Below are positions 8,415 through 17,338 of a stretch of 64,000 nt of DNA, one piece after another. Location of the stretch: contig NZ_FODD01000003.1 of the NCBI RefSeq assembly GCF_900110255.1, positions 124,001 through 188,000 of the forward strand, read 5' to 3'. The first letter of the stretch is position 1, and every line of letters begins with the position of its first letter. Position numbers and translations under genes: made by a program. The notes under the pieces are model-generated. The model saw nothing but the letters and a program-made list of their open reading frames with translations, searched no databases and was not told the DNA's origin. Source of the DNA: Actinacidiphila rubida (GTDB lineage: Bacteria > Actinomycetota > Actinomycetes > Streptomycetales > Streptomycetaceae).

Positions 8415-9064
8415 GCGCGGGCAAGCCCGGCAGGGGCCGCAGGATCGTCCTGTGGCGCCACGGCCAGACCCGGTGGAACCTGGAGCAGCGCTTCCAGGGC
8501 ACCACCGACATCGGCCTGACCGAGACCGGTGTCGCGCAGGCGCAGCGTGCGGCCAGGCTGCTGGCCGCCCTCCACCCCGACGCGATCATCTCCTCCGACC
8601 TGAGCCGGGCCGCGCACACGGCGGCCGAGCTGTCCGTGCTCACCGGGCTGGATGTCACCCACTACGAGGGCCTGCGGGAGACCTACGCGGGCGTGTGGCA
8701 GGGCCTGACGCACACCGAGATCAACGAGCGGTACGGCGACCAGTACGCGGCGTGGAAGCGCGGCGAGCCGGTCCGCCGCGGCGGCGGGGAGCTGGAGACC
8801 GAGGTCGCCGACCGGGCGGCCCCGGTGGTGCTGGCCGCCGCCGACAAACTCGGCGACGACGGCGTGCTCGTCGTCGTCAGCCACGGCGGCACCCTCCGCA
8901 CGACCATCGGCCGGCTCATCGGTCTGGACCCGGTCAGCTGGGAGTCCCTCGGCGGGCTGTCCAACTGCTGCTGGTCGGTGCTCGGCGAGGGCGTCCGCGG
9001 CTGGCGGCTGACCGAGCACAACGCCGGCACGCTCCCCGAGCCGGTGCTCGGCGACGACACCTGA
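8411..9064 (+). CDS. Histidine phosphatase / phosphoglycerate mutase family protein, probable CTG start
   Basis: A 217-residue protein with the branch-1 histidine phosphatase motif VLWRHGQTRWN (catalytic RHG near residue 14), DLSRAAHTA, the proton-donor Glu in LRETYAGVWQGLTHTEI, and the second histidine in VVVSHGGTLRTTIG. It hydrolyses a phosphoester; the exact substrate is unknown (GpgP-type and general phosphatases look similar). There is no ATG, GTG or TTG start between GTG 8303, deep inside rsfS, and the catalytic motif. A CTG at 8411 begins the expected N-terminus SAGKPGRGRR, overlaps the rsfS stop as CTGA, and has GAGGGAGA six bases upstream. Confidence 0.85.
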   Translation: MSAGKPGRGRRIVLWRHGQTRWNLEQRFQGTTDIGLTETGVAQAQRAARLLAALHPDAIISSDLSRAAHTAAELSVLTGLDVTHYEGLRETYAGVWQGLTHTEINERYGDQYAAWKRGEPVRRGGGELETEVADRAAPVVLAAADKLGDDGVLVVVSHGGTLRTTIGRLIGLDPVSWESLGGLSNCCWSVLGEGVRGWRLTEHNAGTLPEPVLGDDT

Positions 9065-9186
9065 CCGGCGGCGGCCCCCACGGGCCGGGCGCCGGCCCCC
9101 GGGGGACCGGCCGGAAGCAGCCGATTTCGTTTCCGGTCAGTCCACCGGCTATGCTTCTTCCCGTCGCCCGGCAACGGGACCGACGC

Positions 9187-9259
<73 letters not shown>

Positions 9260-9264
9260 CAGTC

Positions 9265-9281
9265 GCGGTTCTCCGAACCGC
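9265..9281 (+). terminator. Short hairpin after tRNA-Ala
   Basis: GCGGTT-CTCCG-AACCGC directly after the tRNA, with no U-tract. Probable transcription end of the tRNA. Confidence 0.5.
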
Positions 9282-9411
9282 ACACCTCACGGCGTCACCC
9301 GGACAGGGTGGCGCCGTCGTCGTTGTCGGGCAGACCCTGCGGCAGGGTGCCCCGCGACCTCCCACGACCTCCCCGTGTCCTGTGGTGCGGGTCACATCGC
9401 ACGCCTGAAAT

Positions 9412-9475
9412 ATCCGGGGACTCCCTCCCCGTTACATGCACGTGAATGAAAATCCGGGGGCTCGGTCCCCGGTTA
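9412..9475 (+). promoter_or_regulatory. Direct-repeat operator candidate before the TetR gene
   Basis: Two copies of a GC palindrome-like element lie 40 bases apart. Copy 1 (9412-9434) reads ATCCGGGG-ACTCCCT-CCCC-GTTA; copy 2 (9452-9475) reads ATCCGGGG-GCTCGGT-CCCCGGTTA. Each has CCGGGG/CCCCGG type arms and the same ATCC...GTTA borders. They sit 25-90 bases before the TetR start and suit autoregulation. Confidence 0.5.
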
Positions 9476-9500
9476 GCACTCGACGAGAGGAGGGCCCGCG

Positions 9501-10166
9501 ATGACCATCACCGCCGACACGACGGAGGCGACACCGCGCCGGGCCCCTCGTATGCGCACGGACGCGGCGCGCAACCGTGAGCGGATCCTGGCCGCGGCCC
9601 GCGAGATGCTCGTGGAGCAGGGACTCGACGTCCCGTTCGACGACATCGCGCGGCGGGCCGGCGTCGGCAACGCGACGCTCTACCGGCACTTCCCCGACCG
9701 GCACGCGCTGCTGCGTGCCGTGCTGCTCTTCGTCATGACCCGCACGGCGGACTTCGCCGAGACGGTCGCCGCCGAGGAGCCCGACCCCTTCACCGCGCTG
9801 TGCGGCTTCGCCCACGCGGCGCTCGACGAGCGCGCCGCCGCGATCTGCGCGCTGTTCCCCGACAAGGAGCGGCCGGAGGCCACCCCCGAGATGTACGCCG
9901 CGTACGCACGGTTCCAGACCGCCCTGGACGGGCTGATGGAACGGGCCCGCGAGGCGGGGCAACTGCGCGAGGACATCACCCCGATCGACTTCATGATCGC
10001 GGTGTCCCAGCTCAGCCGCCCGCTGCCGGGCCTGGACTGCGACGGCGCCGGTGGCCACCGGCGTGTGGGCCTGTTCCTGGACGGACTGCACCCACGCTCC
10101 TCCGCCGGGACCCCCACCACGCACCACCCCGAGCAACCCCGCTCCGAGTCGATGACGACCTCGTAG
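9501..10166 (+). CDS. TetR family transcriptional regulator
   Basis: A 221-residue DNA-binding repressor. The helix-turn-helix lies in about residues 22-68: NRERILAAAREMLVEQG then PFDDIARRAGVGNATLYRHF, a classic TetR signature. The C-terminal ligand domain (about 75-195) is of the type often paired with multidrug efflux genes. The ATG follows GAGAGGAGG. An MFS exporter gene begins 90 bases downstream on the same strand, so this protein most likely represses itself and the exporter until a ligand binds. The last 25 residues are disordered. Confidence 0.9.
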   Translation: MTITADTTEATPRRAPRMRTDAARNRERILAAAREMLVEQGLDVPFDDIARRAGVGNATLYRHFPDRHALLRAVLLFVMTRTADFAETVAAEEPDPFTALCGFAHAALDERAAAICALFPDKERPEATPEMYAAYARFQTALDGLMERAREAGQLREDITPIDFMIAVSQLSRPLPGLDCDGAGGHRRVGLFLDGLHPRSSAGTPTTHHPEQPRSESMTTS

Positions 10167-10255
10167 TTCACCCCGCGGCCGCCCCTGTCGTGCGGCGCCA
10201 CCCTCACCGATCGAACCTCACCCGTGCCCGCGGGCACACCTAGGTGGATACCTCC

Positions 10256-11824
10256 ATGTCTCAGACCGTCGCATCCCGGCTCCAGGACGCCGGCGCCAAC
10301 CGCTGGAAAGCCCTGGTCTTCATCTCTCTCGCCCAGTTGATGGTCGTCCTCGACTCGACGATCGTGAACATCGCGCTGCCGAGCGCCCAGCACGCCCTCG
10401 GCATCTCCGACGCCAACAAGCAGTGGGTCATCACCGCCTACGCGCTGGCCTTCGGCGGACTGCTCCTCTTCGGCGGCCGGATCGCCGACCTGTGGGGCCG
10501 CAAGCGCACCTTCGTGGTCGGGCTGACCGGCTTCGCCCTCGCGTCCGCGATCGGCGGCGCCGCCGCCAACGAGGCCATGCTGCTCAGCTCCCGGGCCGCG
10601 CAGGGCCTGTTCGGCGCGCTGCTCGCGCCGTCCGCGCTCTCGCTGCTCGCGGTGACCTTCACCGACGCCAAGGAACGCGCCAAGGCGTTCGGCATCTTCG
10701 GCGCGATCGCGGGCGGCGGCGGCGCCGTCGGCCTGCTGCTCGGCGGCGTGCTCACCGAGTACCTGAACTGGCGCTGGACCTTCTTCGTCAACATCCCCTT
10801 CGCGGTGATCGCCGCCCTGGGCGCGTACTTCGTGATCCGTGAGCCCGAGGGCAGCCGCAACCGGTCCTCGCTCGACGTCCCCGGTGTCGTGCTGGCCACC
10901 CTGGGCCTGGTCTCGCTGGTCTACGGCTTCACCCGCGCCGAGACGGCCGGCTGGTCCGCGACCTCGACCATCGGGCTGTTCGTCGCGGCCGCCGTGCTGC
11001 TGCTGTCCTTCGGCCTGGTCGAGTCCAAGGTCAAGGCGCCGCTGCTGCCGCTCCGTGTGGTCGGCGACCGCAACCGCGGCGGCACGTACCTCTCCCTGGG
11101 CCTGGCCATCATCGGCCTGTTCGGCGTGTTCCTCTTCCTGACCTACTACCTGCAGGTCGTCCAGGGGTACTCGGCGATCAAGACCGGCCTGGCCTTCCTG
11201 CCGATGGTCACCGCCTTCGTGGTCGGCTCCACCCAGATCGGCGCCCGGCTGGTCACCCGCCTCCCGGCGCGCGTCCTGATGGCGCCCGGCTTCGCGGTCG
11301 CCGCGGTGGGCATGCTGCTGCTGACCCGCCTCCAGGTCGGCTCGTCCTACCCGGGCGTGATCCTGCCGGGCCTGGTGCTGCTGGGCCTGGGCATGGGCAC
11401 GGCCTTCATGCCGGCCATGTCGCTGGCCACGCAGGGCGTCCAGCCGCGTGACGCGGGTGTCGCCTCCGCGATGGTGAACACCTCCCAGCAGGTGGGCGGG
11501 GCCATCGGCACGGCGCTGCTCAACACGATCGCCGCCTCGGCGACGACCACCTACCTGGCCGCCCACGCGGCCGGTGCCGCGGGTTCGGCGAGCGCCCAGC
11601 GGCTGCTGCAGTCGCAGTCGCTGGTGCACGGCTACACCCACGCGATCTGGTGGGCGGTCGCCATCGAGGCCGTGGCCGCGCTCATCGCGCTGACCTTCGT
11701 CAACGCCCCCCGTCCGGGCTCCACGCTGGTGGCGTCCAGCGCCGGGACGGGCAAGGACGCGAAGGACGGCCAGGACGGTCAGGACACGGACGACGCGGTG
11801 CAGCTTCCGGCGGCGATGCACTGA
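10256..11824 (+). CDS. MFS drug:proton antiporter, DHA2 (14-helix) family
   Basis: A 522-residue inner-membrane exporter. Motif D1 (LAQLMVVLDSTIVNIALP) is in helix 1, motif A (GGRIADLWGRKRTF) follows helix 2, and motif C is seen in the GGGGAVGLLLGGVLTEYLNWRWTFFVN region. About 14 helices can be counted, as in EmrB/QacA-like proteins. ATG 10256 is preferred to GTG 10244 because AGGTGG lies nine bases ahead of it. With the TetR gene upstream it forms a regulator-exporter pair. The substrate is unknown; a lipophilic antibiotic or endogenous metabolite is a reasonable guess. The C-terminal tail is Asp/Gly-rich. Confidence 0.92.
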   Translation: MSQTVASRLQDAGANRWKALVFISLAQLMVVLDSTIVNIALPSAQHALGISDANKQWVITAYALAFGGLLLFGGRIADLWGRKRTFVVGLTGFALASAIGGAAANEAMLLSSRAAQGLFGALLAPSALSLLAVTFTDAKERAKAFGIFGAIAGGGGAVGLLLGGVLTEYLNWRWTFFVNIPFAVIAALGAYFVIREPEGSRNRSSLDVPGVVLATLGLVSLVYGFTRAETAGWSATSTIGLFVAAAVLLLSFGLVESKVKAPLLPLRVVGDRNRGGTYLSLGLAIIGLFGVFLFLTYYLQVVQGYSAIKTGLAFLPMVTAFVVGSTQIGARLVTRLPARVLMAPGFAVAAVGMLLLTRLQVGSSYPGVILPGLVLLGLGMGTAFMPAMSLATQGVQPRDAGVASAMVNTSQQVGGAIGTALLNTIAASATTTYLAAHAAGAAGSASAQRLLQSQSLVHGYTHAIWWAVAIEAVAALIALTFVNAPRPGSTLVASSAGTGKDAKDGQDGQDTDDAVQLPAAMH

Positions 11825-11861
11825 GCCGCCGGGCCGTCCCGGTGCGGACGGCCGGAGCAAC

Positions 11862-11907
11862 GACGCGGGTGGGGCGGGAGCCGTACGGCTCCCGCCCCAC
11901 CCGCGTC
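11862..11907. terminator. Perfect 46-base palindrome, bidirectional terminator
   Basis: The sequence is fully self-complementary over 46 bases: the left half begins GACGCGGGTGGGGCGGG and the right half is its exact reverse complement. It lies between the convergent MFS and XRE genes, so it should end transcription from both sides. Confidence 0.85.
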
Positions 11908-11979
11908 CTCATGTCCGCGGAGGGCGCCCCTGCCTCTGACGGCCGGACGGGCGGGCGGGCGGGCGACGGTCCGCCGGGC

Positions 11980-12927
11980 TCAGCGCGGCTCGGCCGCCGC
12001 CCGGACCGTCCCGGCCCCGCCGGCCGGGCCGTCCTTCTCCGCGAGGGCCACCGACACCGGCCGGCCGTGCACGGCGCAGCCGACGACCGGGTCGTCGATG
12101 CCGCGCAGCCGCTCGATCTGCTGCCGGTCCTCCTCGGCGACCGGCGTGTAGACCACGATCCGGTGCTCTGCCATGCCGTCGATGGCCAGCGAGTTCGACG
12201 CCATGTTGACCAGGCCCACCGCGAGGTGCCGGTACACCTTCACCCGGCTGCCCGGCGCCGCCACGTCACCGCTCGCCCACAGCTGGGCGAACTGCGGGCT
12301 CACGTCGATCAGGGACCGCACGAACCGCTCCCAGTCCGGCTCGCCGACGTGGCGGCCGTAGGAACGCCGGAGCTGCGCCACCATCCAGGGCAGCTCGTCC
12401 CGGCTGTTGACGAAGGTCGAGCAGCACTCGGGGACGGTGAACAGCTTGTACAGCAGGTTGCGTTCGCGCCGCGGCACCCGGCTGGTCAGCGGCCACAGCA
12501 GCCGGTACGTCGGGTTGGTCGCCTGCACGTCGTAGCGCGCGTTGTAGACGGCGGCCGGCAGTGGGTCCAGGGCGTCCAGGATCGCCTGCACGTCCCGGCC
12601 GACGGCCTCCTCGTCGGACACCGGCTCCGGCACGAAGGGCACGCCGGCCAGCCGGTACAGGTGGTCGCGCTCGATGGCGTCGAGTTGGAGCACCCGCGCC
12701 ACCGCGTCCAGCACCTGCACGCTGGCGTTGATCGGGCGGCCCTGCTCCAGCCACGTGTACCAGGTCACGCCCACCCCCGCGAGCTGCGCCACCTCCTCGC
12801 GGCGCAGGCCGGGCGTGCGGCGCCGCAGGCCCGGCGGCATGCCGACGGCCTCCGGGGTGATGCGTGCCCGGCGGCTGCGCAGGTATCCGGCGAGCTCGGT
12901 CCTTCGCTGGGTCGGTGTGGCTGGCAT
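11980..12927 (-). CDS. XRE-type regulator with MmyB-like ligand domain
   Basis: A 315-residue cytosolic regulator. The N-terminal helix-turn-helix (about 8-85) has the family stretch RTPGLRREEVAQLAGVGVTWYTWLEQGR. The C-terminal part (about 110-280) matches the MmyB-like ligand-binding (PAS-like) domain, with LPAAVYNARYDVQATN and LAVYRHLA-like motifs (here VKVYRHLAVGLVN). Members of this family are numerous in streptomycetes and usually control a divergent oxidoreductase or transporter. Here the divergent gene 101 bases away is an MFS transporter, its likely target. The start has GGGG a few bases upstream. Confidence 0.9.
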   Translation of the reverse strand: MPATPTQRRTELAGYLRSRRARITPEAVGMPPGLRRRTPGLRREEVAQLAGVGVTWYTWLEQGRPINASVQVLDAVARVLQLDAIERDHLYRLAGVPFVPEPVSDEEAVGRDVQAILDALDPLPAAVYNARYDVQATNPTYRLLWPLTSRVPRRERNLLYKLFTVPECCSTFVNSRDELPWMVAQLRRSYGRHVGEPDWERFVRSLIDVSPQFAQLWASGDVAAPGSRVKVYRHLAVGLVNMASNSLAIDGMAEHRIVVYTPVAEEDRQQIERLRGIDDPVVGCAVHGRPVSVALAEKDGPAGGAGTVRAAAEPR

Positions 12928-12971
12928 GACCCCATCGTCGCCGGGCGGCGGACCCGCTGCCAGGTGCTGTC

Positions 12972-13006
12972 AGTACCAGGATCGGTGGGCTCTCGTTACC
13001 GGTACT
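12972..13006. promoter_or_regulatory. Inverted repeat in the XRE/MFS divergent promoter
   Basis: AGTACCAG (12972-12979) and CCGGTACT (12999-13006) are inverted with one mismatch and a 19-base spacer, in the middle of the 101-base divergent region. It is a likely operator of the XRE regulator. Confidence 0.45.
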
Positions 13007-13028
13007 CGCCCGCGCGCACGCTGGCGGC

Positions 13029-14510
13029 ATGACCGACACCGCACTGACCGGAGCAGCACCCGCCCGCGGCGCGACCGCCCCCGCGGGCCCCGGCGCGGGC
13101 CCCGGCACCACCCGCCGGCCCGCGGCCCGGCCGGGCCTGCTCCTGGGCATCATCCTCGCGGGCCAGTTCATGGCCCTGCTGGACGTCTTCATCGTCAACG
13201 TCGCCGCCCCGACCGTCCGCACCGACCTGCACGCGTCCGGAGCCGGGCTGCAACTGGTCATCGCCGGCTACACCATCGCCTACGCCGTACTGCTGATCAC
13301 CGGTGCGCGGCTCGGTGACCTGCTCGGCCACCGCCGCCTGTTCCTCGCCGGGCTCGCCCTGTTCACCGTGTCCTCGCTGGCCTGCGGGCTGGCCCAGAAC
13401 ACCGGGGAGCTGGTCGCCTTCCGCTTCGCCCAGGGCACCGGCTCCGCCCTGATGATCCCGCAGGTGCTGAGCCTGCTGCAGCTCACCTTCGTCGGCGAGG
13501 CCAGGACCCGCGCGATGAGCGTGTACTCGGCGGTGCTGGCCTCCGGGGCCGCGCTCGGCCAGTCGGTGGGCGGAGTCCTGGTCAGCGCCGACCTGTTCGG
13601 CACCGGCTGGCGCCCGGTCTTCCTGGTCAACGTGCCGATCGGCCTGGCGATGCTGGTGGTGGCGCCGCGCGTACTGCCCGCCGACACCCGCAGCGCACCG
13701 GAGCGCCGCCGCGGCCTCGACCTGCCGGGCCTGGTGGTGCTCGCGGCCGCGGTCACGCTGTTCACGGTGCCGCTCGTGCTCGGCCAGCAGGAGGGCTGGC
13801 CGGTGTGGGGCTGGGTGAGCCTGGGCCTGAGCGCCCTGCTCTTCGCGCTCTTCACGGTGCTGGAGACCCGGCTGGCCCGGCGCGGCGGCGCGCCGCTGGT
13901 GTCCACCCGGGTGCTGCGGGCCCCCGGCATGGGCCGGTTCATCACCGTGATCGTGCTGGCCATGGCGGTCAACGCGGGCTTCCTGTTCGCGGTCGCCCTG
14001 CACCTGCAGTCCGGCATCGGCTTCAGTGCCCTGCGCACCGGCCTCACGTTCGCCGTCTGCGCCGTCACCTTCGGCGGGATCGGCCTCACCTGGCGCCGCC
14101 TGCCCGCGTCGTGGCGGCCGTGGCTGGGCGTGGCCGGGCTGGCGGTGGCCGGCGCCTCGCTGGCGGGCCTGGGCCTGGCCCTGCGCGGGGGCGGCGACGG
14201 CGGCCCCTGGCTGTACGTCACGCTGCTCGCCCTGGGCCTCGGCCTCGGCCTGGCGTTCAGCCCGAGCTTCACCCTGGCGCTGGGCACGGTCGCCCCGCAG
14301 GACGCGGCGGACGCCAGCGGGCTGCTGGCCACCGTGACGCAGCTCGGCCAGCTCGTCGGCGTCGCCACCCTCGGCACGCTGTTCCTGAACCGCCTCGACG
14401 GACCGGGAGCGCACGCGTCCGCGCACGCCTTCGCCGTCACCTCCGTCGCCCTGGTCGCGGTCTGCGCGGCCGGCGCAGTGGTCGCCGCGGTACGGCGGCG
14501 GGCGGCATGA
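13029..14510 (+). CDS. MFS transporter, DHA2 family
   Basis: A 493-residue membrane protein with GQFMALLDVFIVNVAAPTV in helix 1, the motif-A loop GARLGDLLGHRRLF, and a motif-C-like ASGAALGQSVGGVLVSADL. About 14 helices are present. The family exports drugs or metabolites using the proton gradient. It is divergent from an XRE/MmyB-type regulator. The N-terminal 35 residues are Ala/Gly/Pro-rich. It is a distant relative, not a recent duplicate, of the exporter at 10.3 kb. The ATG at 13029 follows CACGCT-N6, a weak leaderless-type arrangement. Confidence 0.9.
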   Translation: MTDTALTGAAPARGATAPAGPGAGPGTTRRPAARPGLLLGIILAGQFMALLDVFIVNVAAPTVRTDLHASGAGLQLVIAGYTIAYAVLLITGARLGDLLGHRRLFLAGLALFTVSSLACGLAQNTGELVAFRFAQGTGSALMIPQVLSLLQLTFVGEARTRAMSVYSAVLASGAALGQSVGGVLVSADLFGTGWRPVFLVNVPIGLAMLVVAPRVLPADTRSAPERRRGLDLPGLVVLAAAVTLFTVPLVLGQQEGWPVWGWVSLGLSALLFALFTVLETRLARRGGAPLVSTRVLRAPGMGRFITVIVLAMAVNAGFLFAVALHLQSGIGFSALRTGLTFAVCAVTFGGIGLTWRRLPASWRPWLGVAGLAVAGASLAGLGLALRGGGDGGPWLYVTLLALGLGLGLAFSPSFTLALGTVAPQDAADASGLLATVTQLGQLVGVATLGTLFLNRLDGPGAHASAHAFAVTSVALVAVCAAGAVVAAVRRRAA

Positions 14511-14584
14511 CGCGTTCGGCGCGGGCGGCGGGTGGCGCGGGCCCGCGGGCGGCGTGACGCTGGCGGCGGTGCTCAGGGCGCACT

Positions 14585-14614
14585 GCCAGTGCCAGCGCCA
14601 GCGCCAGCGCCAGC
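14585..14614 (+). repeat. Hexanucleotide repeat GCCAG(T/C)
   Basis: Five tandem copies (GCCAGT then four GCCAGC) stand two bases beyond the stop of the convergent alkene reductase gene. The array is short and possibly variable. Confidence 0.85.
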
Positions 14615-14616
14615 GC

Positions 14617-15696
14617 TCAGCGCGGCTCGGCGGCGAGCGCGGGGTAGTCGGTGTACCCGCGCTCGCCGCCGCCGTAGTAGGTGGCCCGGTCGGGCGTGTT
14701 GAAGGGGCCGCCGGTCCGCAGCCGCCGCGGCAGGTCCGGGTTGGCCAGGAACAGCGCCCCGTACGCCACCATGTCCGCGGTGCCGTCCGCCACCAGCGCC
14801 AGTTCCTGCGGGCCCGAAGGGCGGTCCGCCGCACGGGCGTTGAGGATCAGCACCCCGGGGAACCGCTTGCGCAGCTCCAGGGTCAGGGCCCGTCCGCCGG
14901 TCTCCACCACGTGCAGGTACGCGGGGCCCACGGGCTCCAGCGCGCGCAGCAGCGCCAGATAGCCCTCCTCGGGCTCCGGTTCGTCGATGTCGCCCAGGGG
15001 GTTGCCGGGGGAGACCCGCAGTCCCGTGCGGTGCGCGCCGATCGCGTCGGCGACCGCGGCGACCACCTCGGCGGCGAAGCGGGCGCGGGCCTGCGGCGTG
15101 CCGCCCCAGGCGTCGGTGCGCGTGTTGGAGTTCGGGGCGAGGAACTGGTGCAGCAGGTAGCCGTTGGCCCCGTGCACCTCCACCCCGTCGAAACCGGCGT
15201 CGATCGCGTTGCGGGCCGCGCGGGCGTGGTCGCCGACGGTCCGCCGGATGCCGTCCTCGTCCAGGGGCTCGGGCACCACCAGGTCCCGCGGCCCGTCGGC
15301 GGTGTGGATGCGGCCACGGGCCGCCACGGCCGACGGCCCGACCGGGTGCAGGCCGCCGGGCAGCAGCGAGGGGTGGCCGATCCGGCCGGTGTGCATCAGC
15401 TGCGCGAAGATCCGGCCGCCCCCGGCGTGCACCGCGTCCGTCACCGCCCGCCAGGCGTCGACCTGCCCCGCGCTGTGCAGCCCCGGGGTGTCGGGATAGC
15501 CCTGGCCGACCGGTGAGGGCTGGACGCCCTCGGTGACGATCAGCCCCGCCGAGGCGCGCTGCGCGTAGTACGCGGCGGTCGCGGCGGTCGGGCTCAGCCC
15601 CGGCCCGTACGCGCGGCTGCGGGTCATGGGGGCCATGGCGATCCGGTTGGGCAGGTGGAGTCCCGCCAGGTCGAGCGGGTCGAAGGCGGTGGTCAC
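14617..15696 (-). CDS. Old Yellow Enzyme family alkene reductase
   Basis: A 359-residue FMN enzyme that reduces activated C=C bonds with NAD(P)H. Visible features are LPNRIAMAPMTRSRA near the start, QLMHTGRIGHPS, the EVHGANGYLLHQFLAPNSN signature with the substrate-binding His and Asn, and RVSPGN with the FMN-binding Arg. The phosphate-binding end is GALFLANPDLPRRL. The length is normal. The GTG at 15696 has GGAGA seven bases upstream; longer in-frame starts run into sequence with no family match. It may be co-transcribed with the GT87 gene 107 bases upstream. The physiological substrate is unknown. Confidence 0.92.
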   Translation of the reverse strand: MTTAFDPLDLAGLHLPNRIAMAPMTRSRAYGPGLSPTAATAAYYAQRASAGLIVTEGVQPSPVGQGYPDTPGLHSAGQVDAWRAVTDAVHAGGGRIFAQLMHTGRIGHPSLLPGGLHPVGPSAVAARGRIHTADGPRDLVVPEPLDEDGIRRTVGDHARAARNAIDAGFDGVEVHGANGYLLHQFLAPNSNTRTDAWGGTPQARARFAAEVVAAVADAIGAHRTGLRVSPGNPLGDIDEPEPEEGYLALLRALEPVGPAYLHVVETGGRALTLELRKRFPGVLILNARAADRPSGPQELALVADGTADMVAYGALFLANPDLPRRLRTGGPFNTPDRATYYGGGERGYTDYPALAAEPR

Positions 15697-15803
15697 GGCG
15701 GTCTCCAGGCTCGTCCGGCGGCCGGCCCGCGGGTCCGGAACCCGTCCCGCGGCCATGGGCCCGGCCACCGTAACCCGGCAACCCCGCCTGGATTGTTGAG
15801 AGT

Positions 15804-17063
15804 TCATGAACTCCGCAGGGCCCGCGCCGACCGGCCGCGGGCGTCGTCCGGGAGCCCGTCCGGCGGGAGCCGCAGGGCCTGCGCGGCCAGCACCCCGGCC
15901 AGCGCCAGATAGGCGGCCCCGACCAGCGGGTACGCCGCGGACAGCAGCATCTCCCCGGCGTTCTGGTGCAGCTCGGGCCGGTGCGAGGGGTCGTGCGGCA
16001 CGTACCAGACCAGGTAGCTGCCGAACACCGCCAGCGCCGCCAGCGCCGCGGCCCACCAGCGCGGGTCGCGGCGGCGCAGCGCCTCCGAGAACAGCAGCAC
16101 CACCATCGGCACCGCCCACACCCAGTGGTGCGTCCAGGACACGGGGCTGATCATCAGCCCGGTCACCCCGCAGGCCACCGCCGCCCAGGCCGCCGCCGAC
16201 GGCAGCCGGTTCCCGGCCCGTGCCGCGGCCACCGCCACGGCCAGTCCCAGCGCGGCCACCGCCAGCGCCGCGCACACCCACGCCGCTCCGGGGGTGTCGG
16301 TGTGCTGCAGCCGCGCGACGATCCCGCGCACGGACTGGTTCGCGGTGTTCTCCGGGACGCCCGGCCGGTCGGGTGAGAACAGCACGCCGGTCCAGTAGGT
16401 CCGCGAGTCGTGCGGCAGCGCGAGCGCCCCGACCAGCGCGGTCCCGGCGAACGTGCCGGTCGCCACCGCCGCGCGCCGCAGGTTGACCCCGCGGGCGCCG
16501 GGCACCAGCAGCGCGGCCAGCGCGAGGTAGACCGCGAACAGCGCGGGGGTGATCTTGATGCCGGCGGCGATCCCGATGCCGACGCCCGCCCAGCGGTTGC
16601 CGGGGCGCCGGGTGAGGTCCCACAGCACCAGCACCGTCGCCAGCAGGTTCACCTGGCCGTAGCGGAGGGTCGCCCACACCGGTTCGGTCCACACCGACAG
16701 GCCGGCGATCAGTATCACCGCCGCCGTCCGTACCGGCCGGGCCACCAGGCGCAGCGACAGGGCGGCCAGGGCCACGGCCAGCGCCAGGTTCGCCGCCGTG
16801 ACCACGGTACGCATCGTGCCGATGGTCACCCACGTCAACGGGACGAACAGGAGTCCGGCGAACGGCGGATAGGTCATCGGCAGCTGGGCGGTCCCGTAGC
16901 GCATCGCGTACAGGTCGCCGCCCGAGCGCACGGTCCACCCGGCGGCCCGGTACACCATCACGTCGACCATCGAGACGTCGGCGGCCCGCTGGGCGATCCA
17001 GACGGCGGCGAAGGACACCGCGCACCCCAGCACCGCCCACGCGGCCAGCCGCCGATCGCCCAC
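15804..17063 (-). CDS. GT87-type polyprenyl-phosphate sugar mannosyltransferase
   Basis: A 419-residue protein with about ten membrane helices. The N-terminal loop has YRAAGWTVRSGGDLYAMRY and LPMTYPPFAG. The Asp of VDVMVYRA and the YPP motif are typical of GT87 (DUF2029) alpha-mannosyltransferases that use polyprenyl-phosphate-mannose outside the membrane. Further family features are GQVNLLATVLVLWDL, GIAAGIKITPALFAVYL and SPVSWTHHWVWAVP. In actinobacteria such enzymes extend lipomannan-like glycans. The precise acceptor here is unknown. The gene begins 131 bases left of tRNA-Ala copy 2, on the opposite strand. Confidence 0.88.
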   Translation of the reverse strand: MGDRRLAAWAVLGCAVSFAAVWIAQRAADVSMVDVMVYRAAGWTVRSGGDLYAMRYGTAQLPMTYPPFAGLLFVPLTWVTIGTMRTVVTAANLALAVALAALSLRLVARPVRTAAVILIAGLSVWTEPVWATLRYGQVNLLATVLVLWDLTRRPGNRWAGVGIGIAAGIKITPALFAVYLALAALLVPGARGVNLRRAAVATGTFAGTALVGALALPHDSRTYWTGVLFSPDRPGVPENTANQSVRGIVARLQHTDTPGAAWVCAALAVAALGLAVAVAAARAGNRLPSAAAWAAVACGVTGLMISPVSWTHHWVWAVPMVVLLFSEALRRRDPRWWAAALAALAVFGSYLVWYVPHDPSHRPELHQNAGEMLLSAAYPLVGAAYLALAGVLAAQALRLPPDGLPDDARGRSARALRSS

Positions 17064-17193
17064 GCGTGCGACTCCTCACAACAACGGAACCCCGAGGTGG
17101 GAGCCCCTGGCGCCCGGGGAAATCGATTTGGCGAACCAGGCCCGGGGCCGTGTAATGTATCCCGAGTCGCCGGGCCTCCCGCCCGGTACACGC

Positions 17194-17266
<73 letters not shown>

Positions 17267-17313
17267 CCCCGCAGACCCCACCCCCGCCGACCGGACTCCC
17301 GGTCGCACCCCGG

Positions 17314-17338
17314 CGCCGCGCATCCCCGATGCGCGGCG
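17314..17338 (+). terminator. Hairpin after tRNA-Ala copy 2
   Basis: CGCCGCGCAT-CCCCG-ATGCGCGGCG, a perfect 10-base stem, about 47 bases after the tRNA and followed by TTCTC. Confidence 0.7.
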
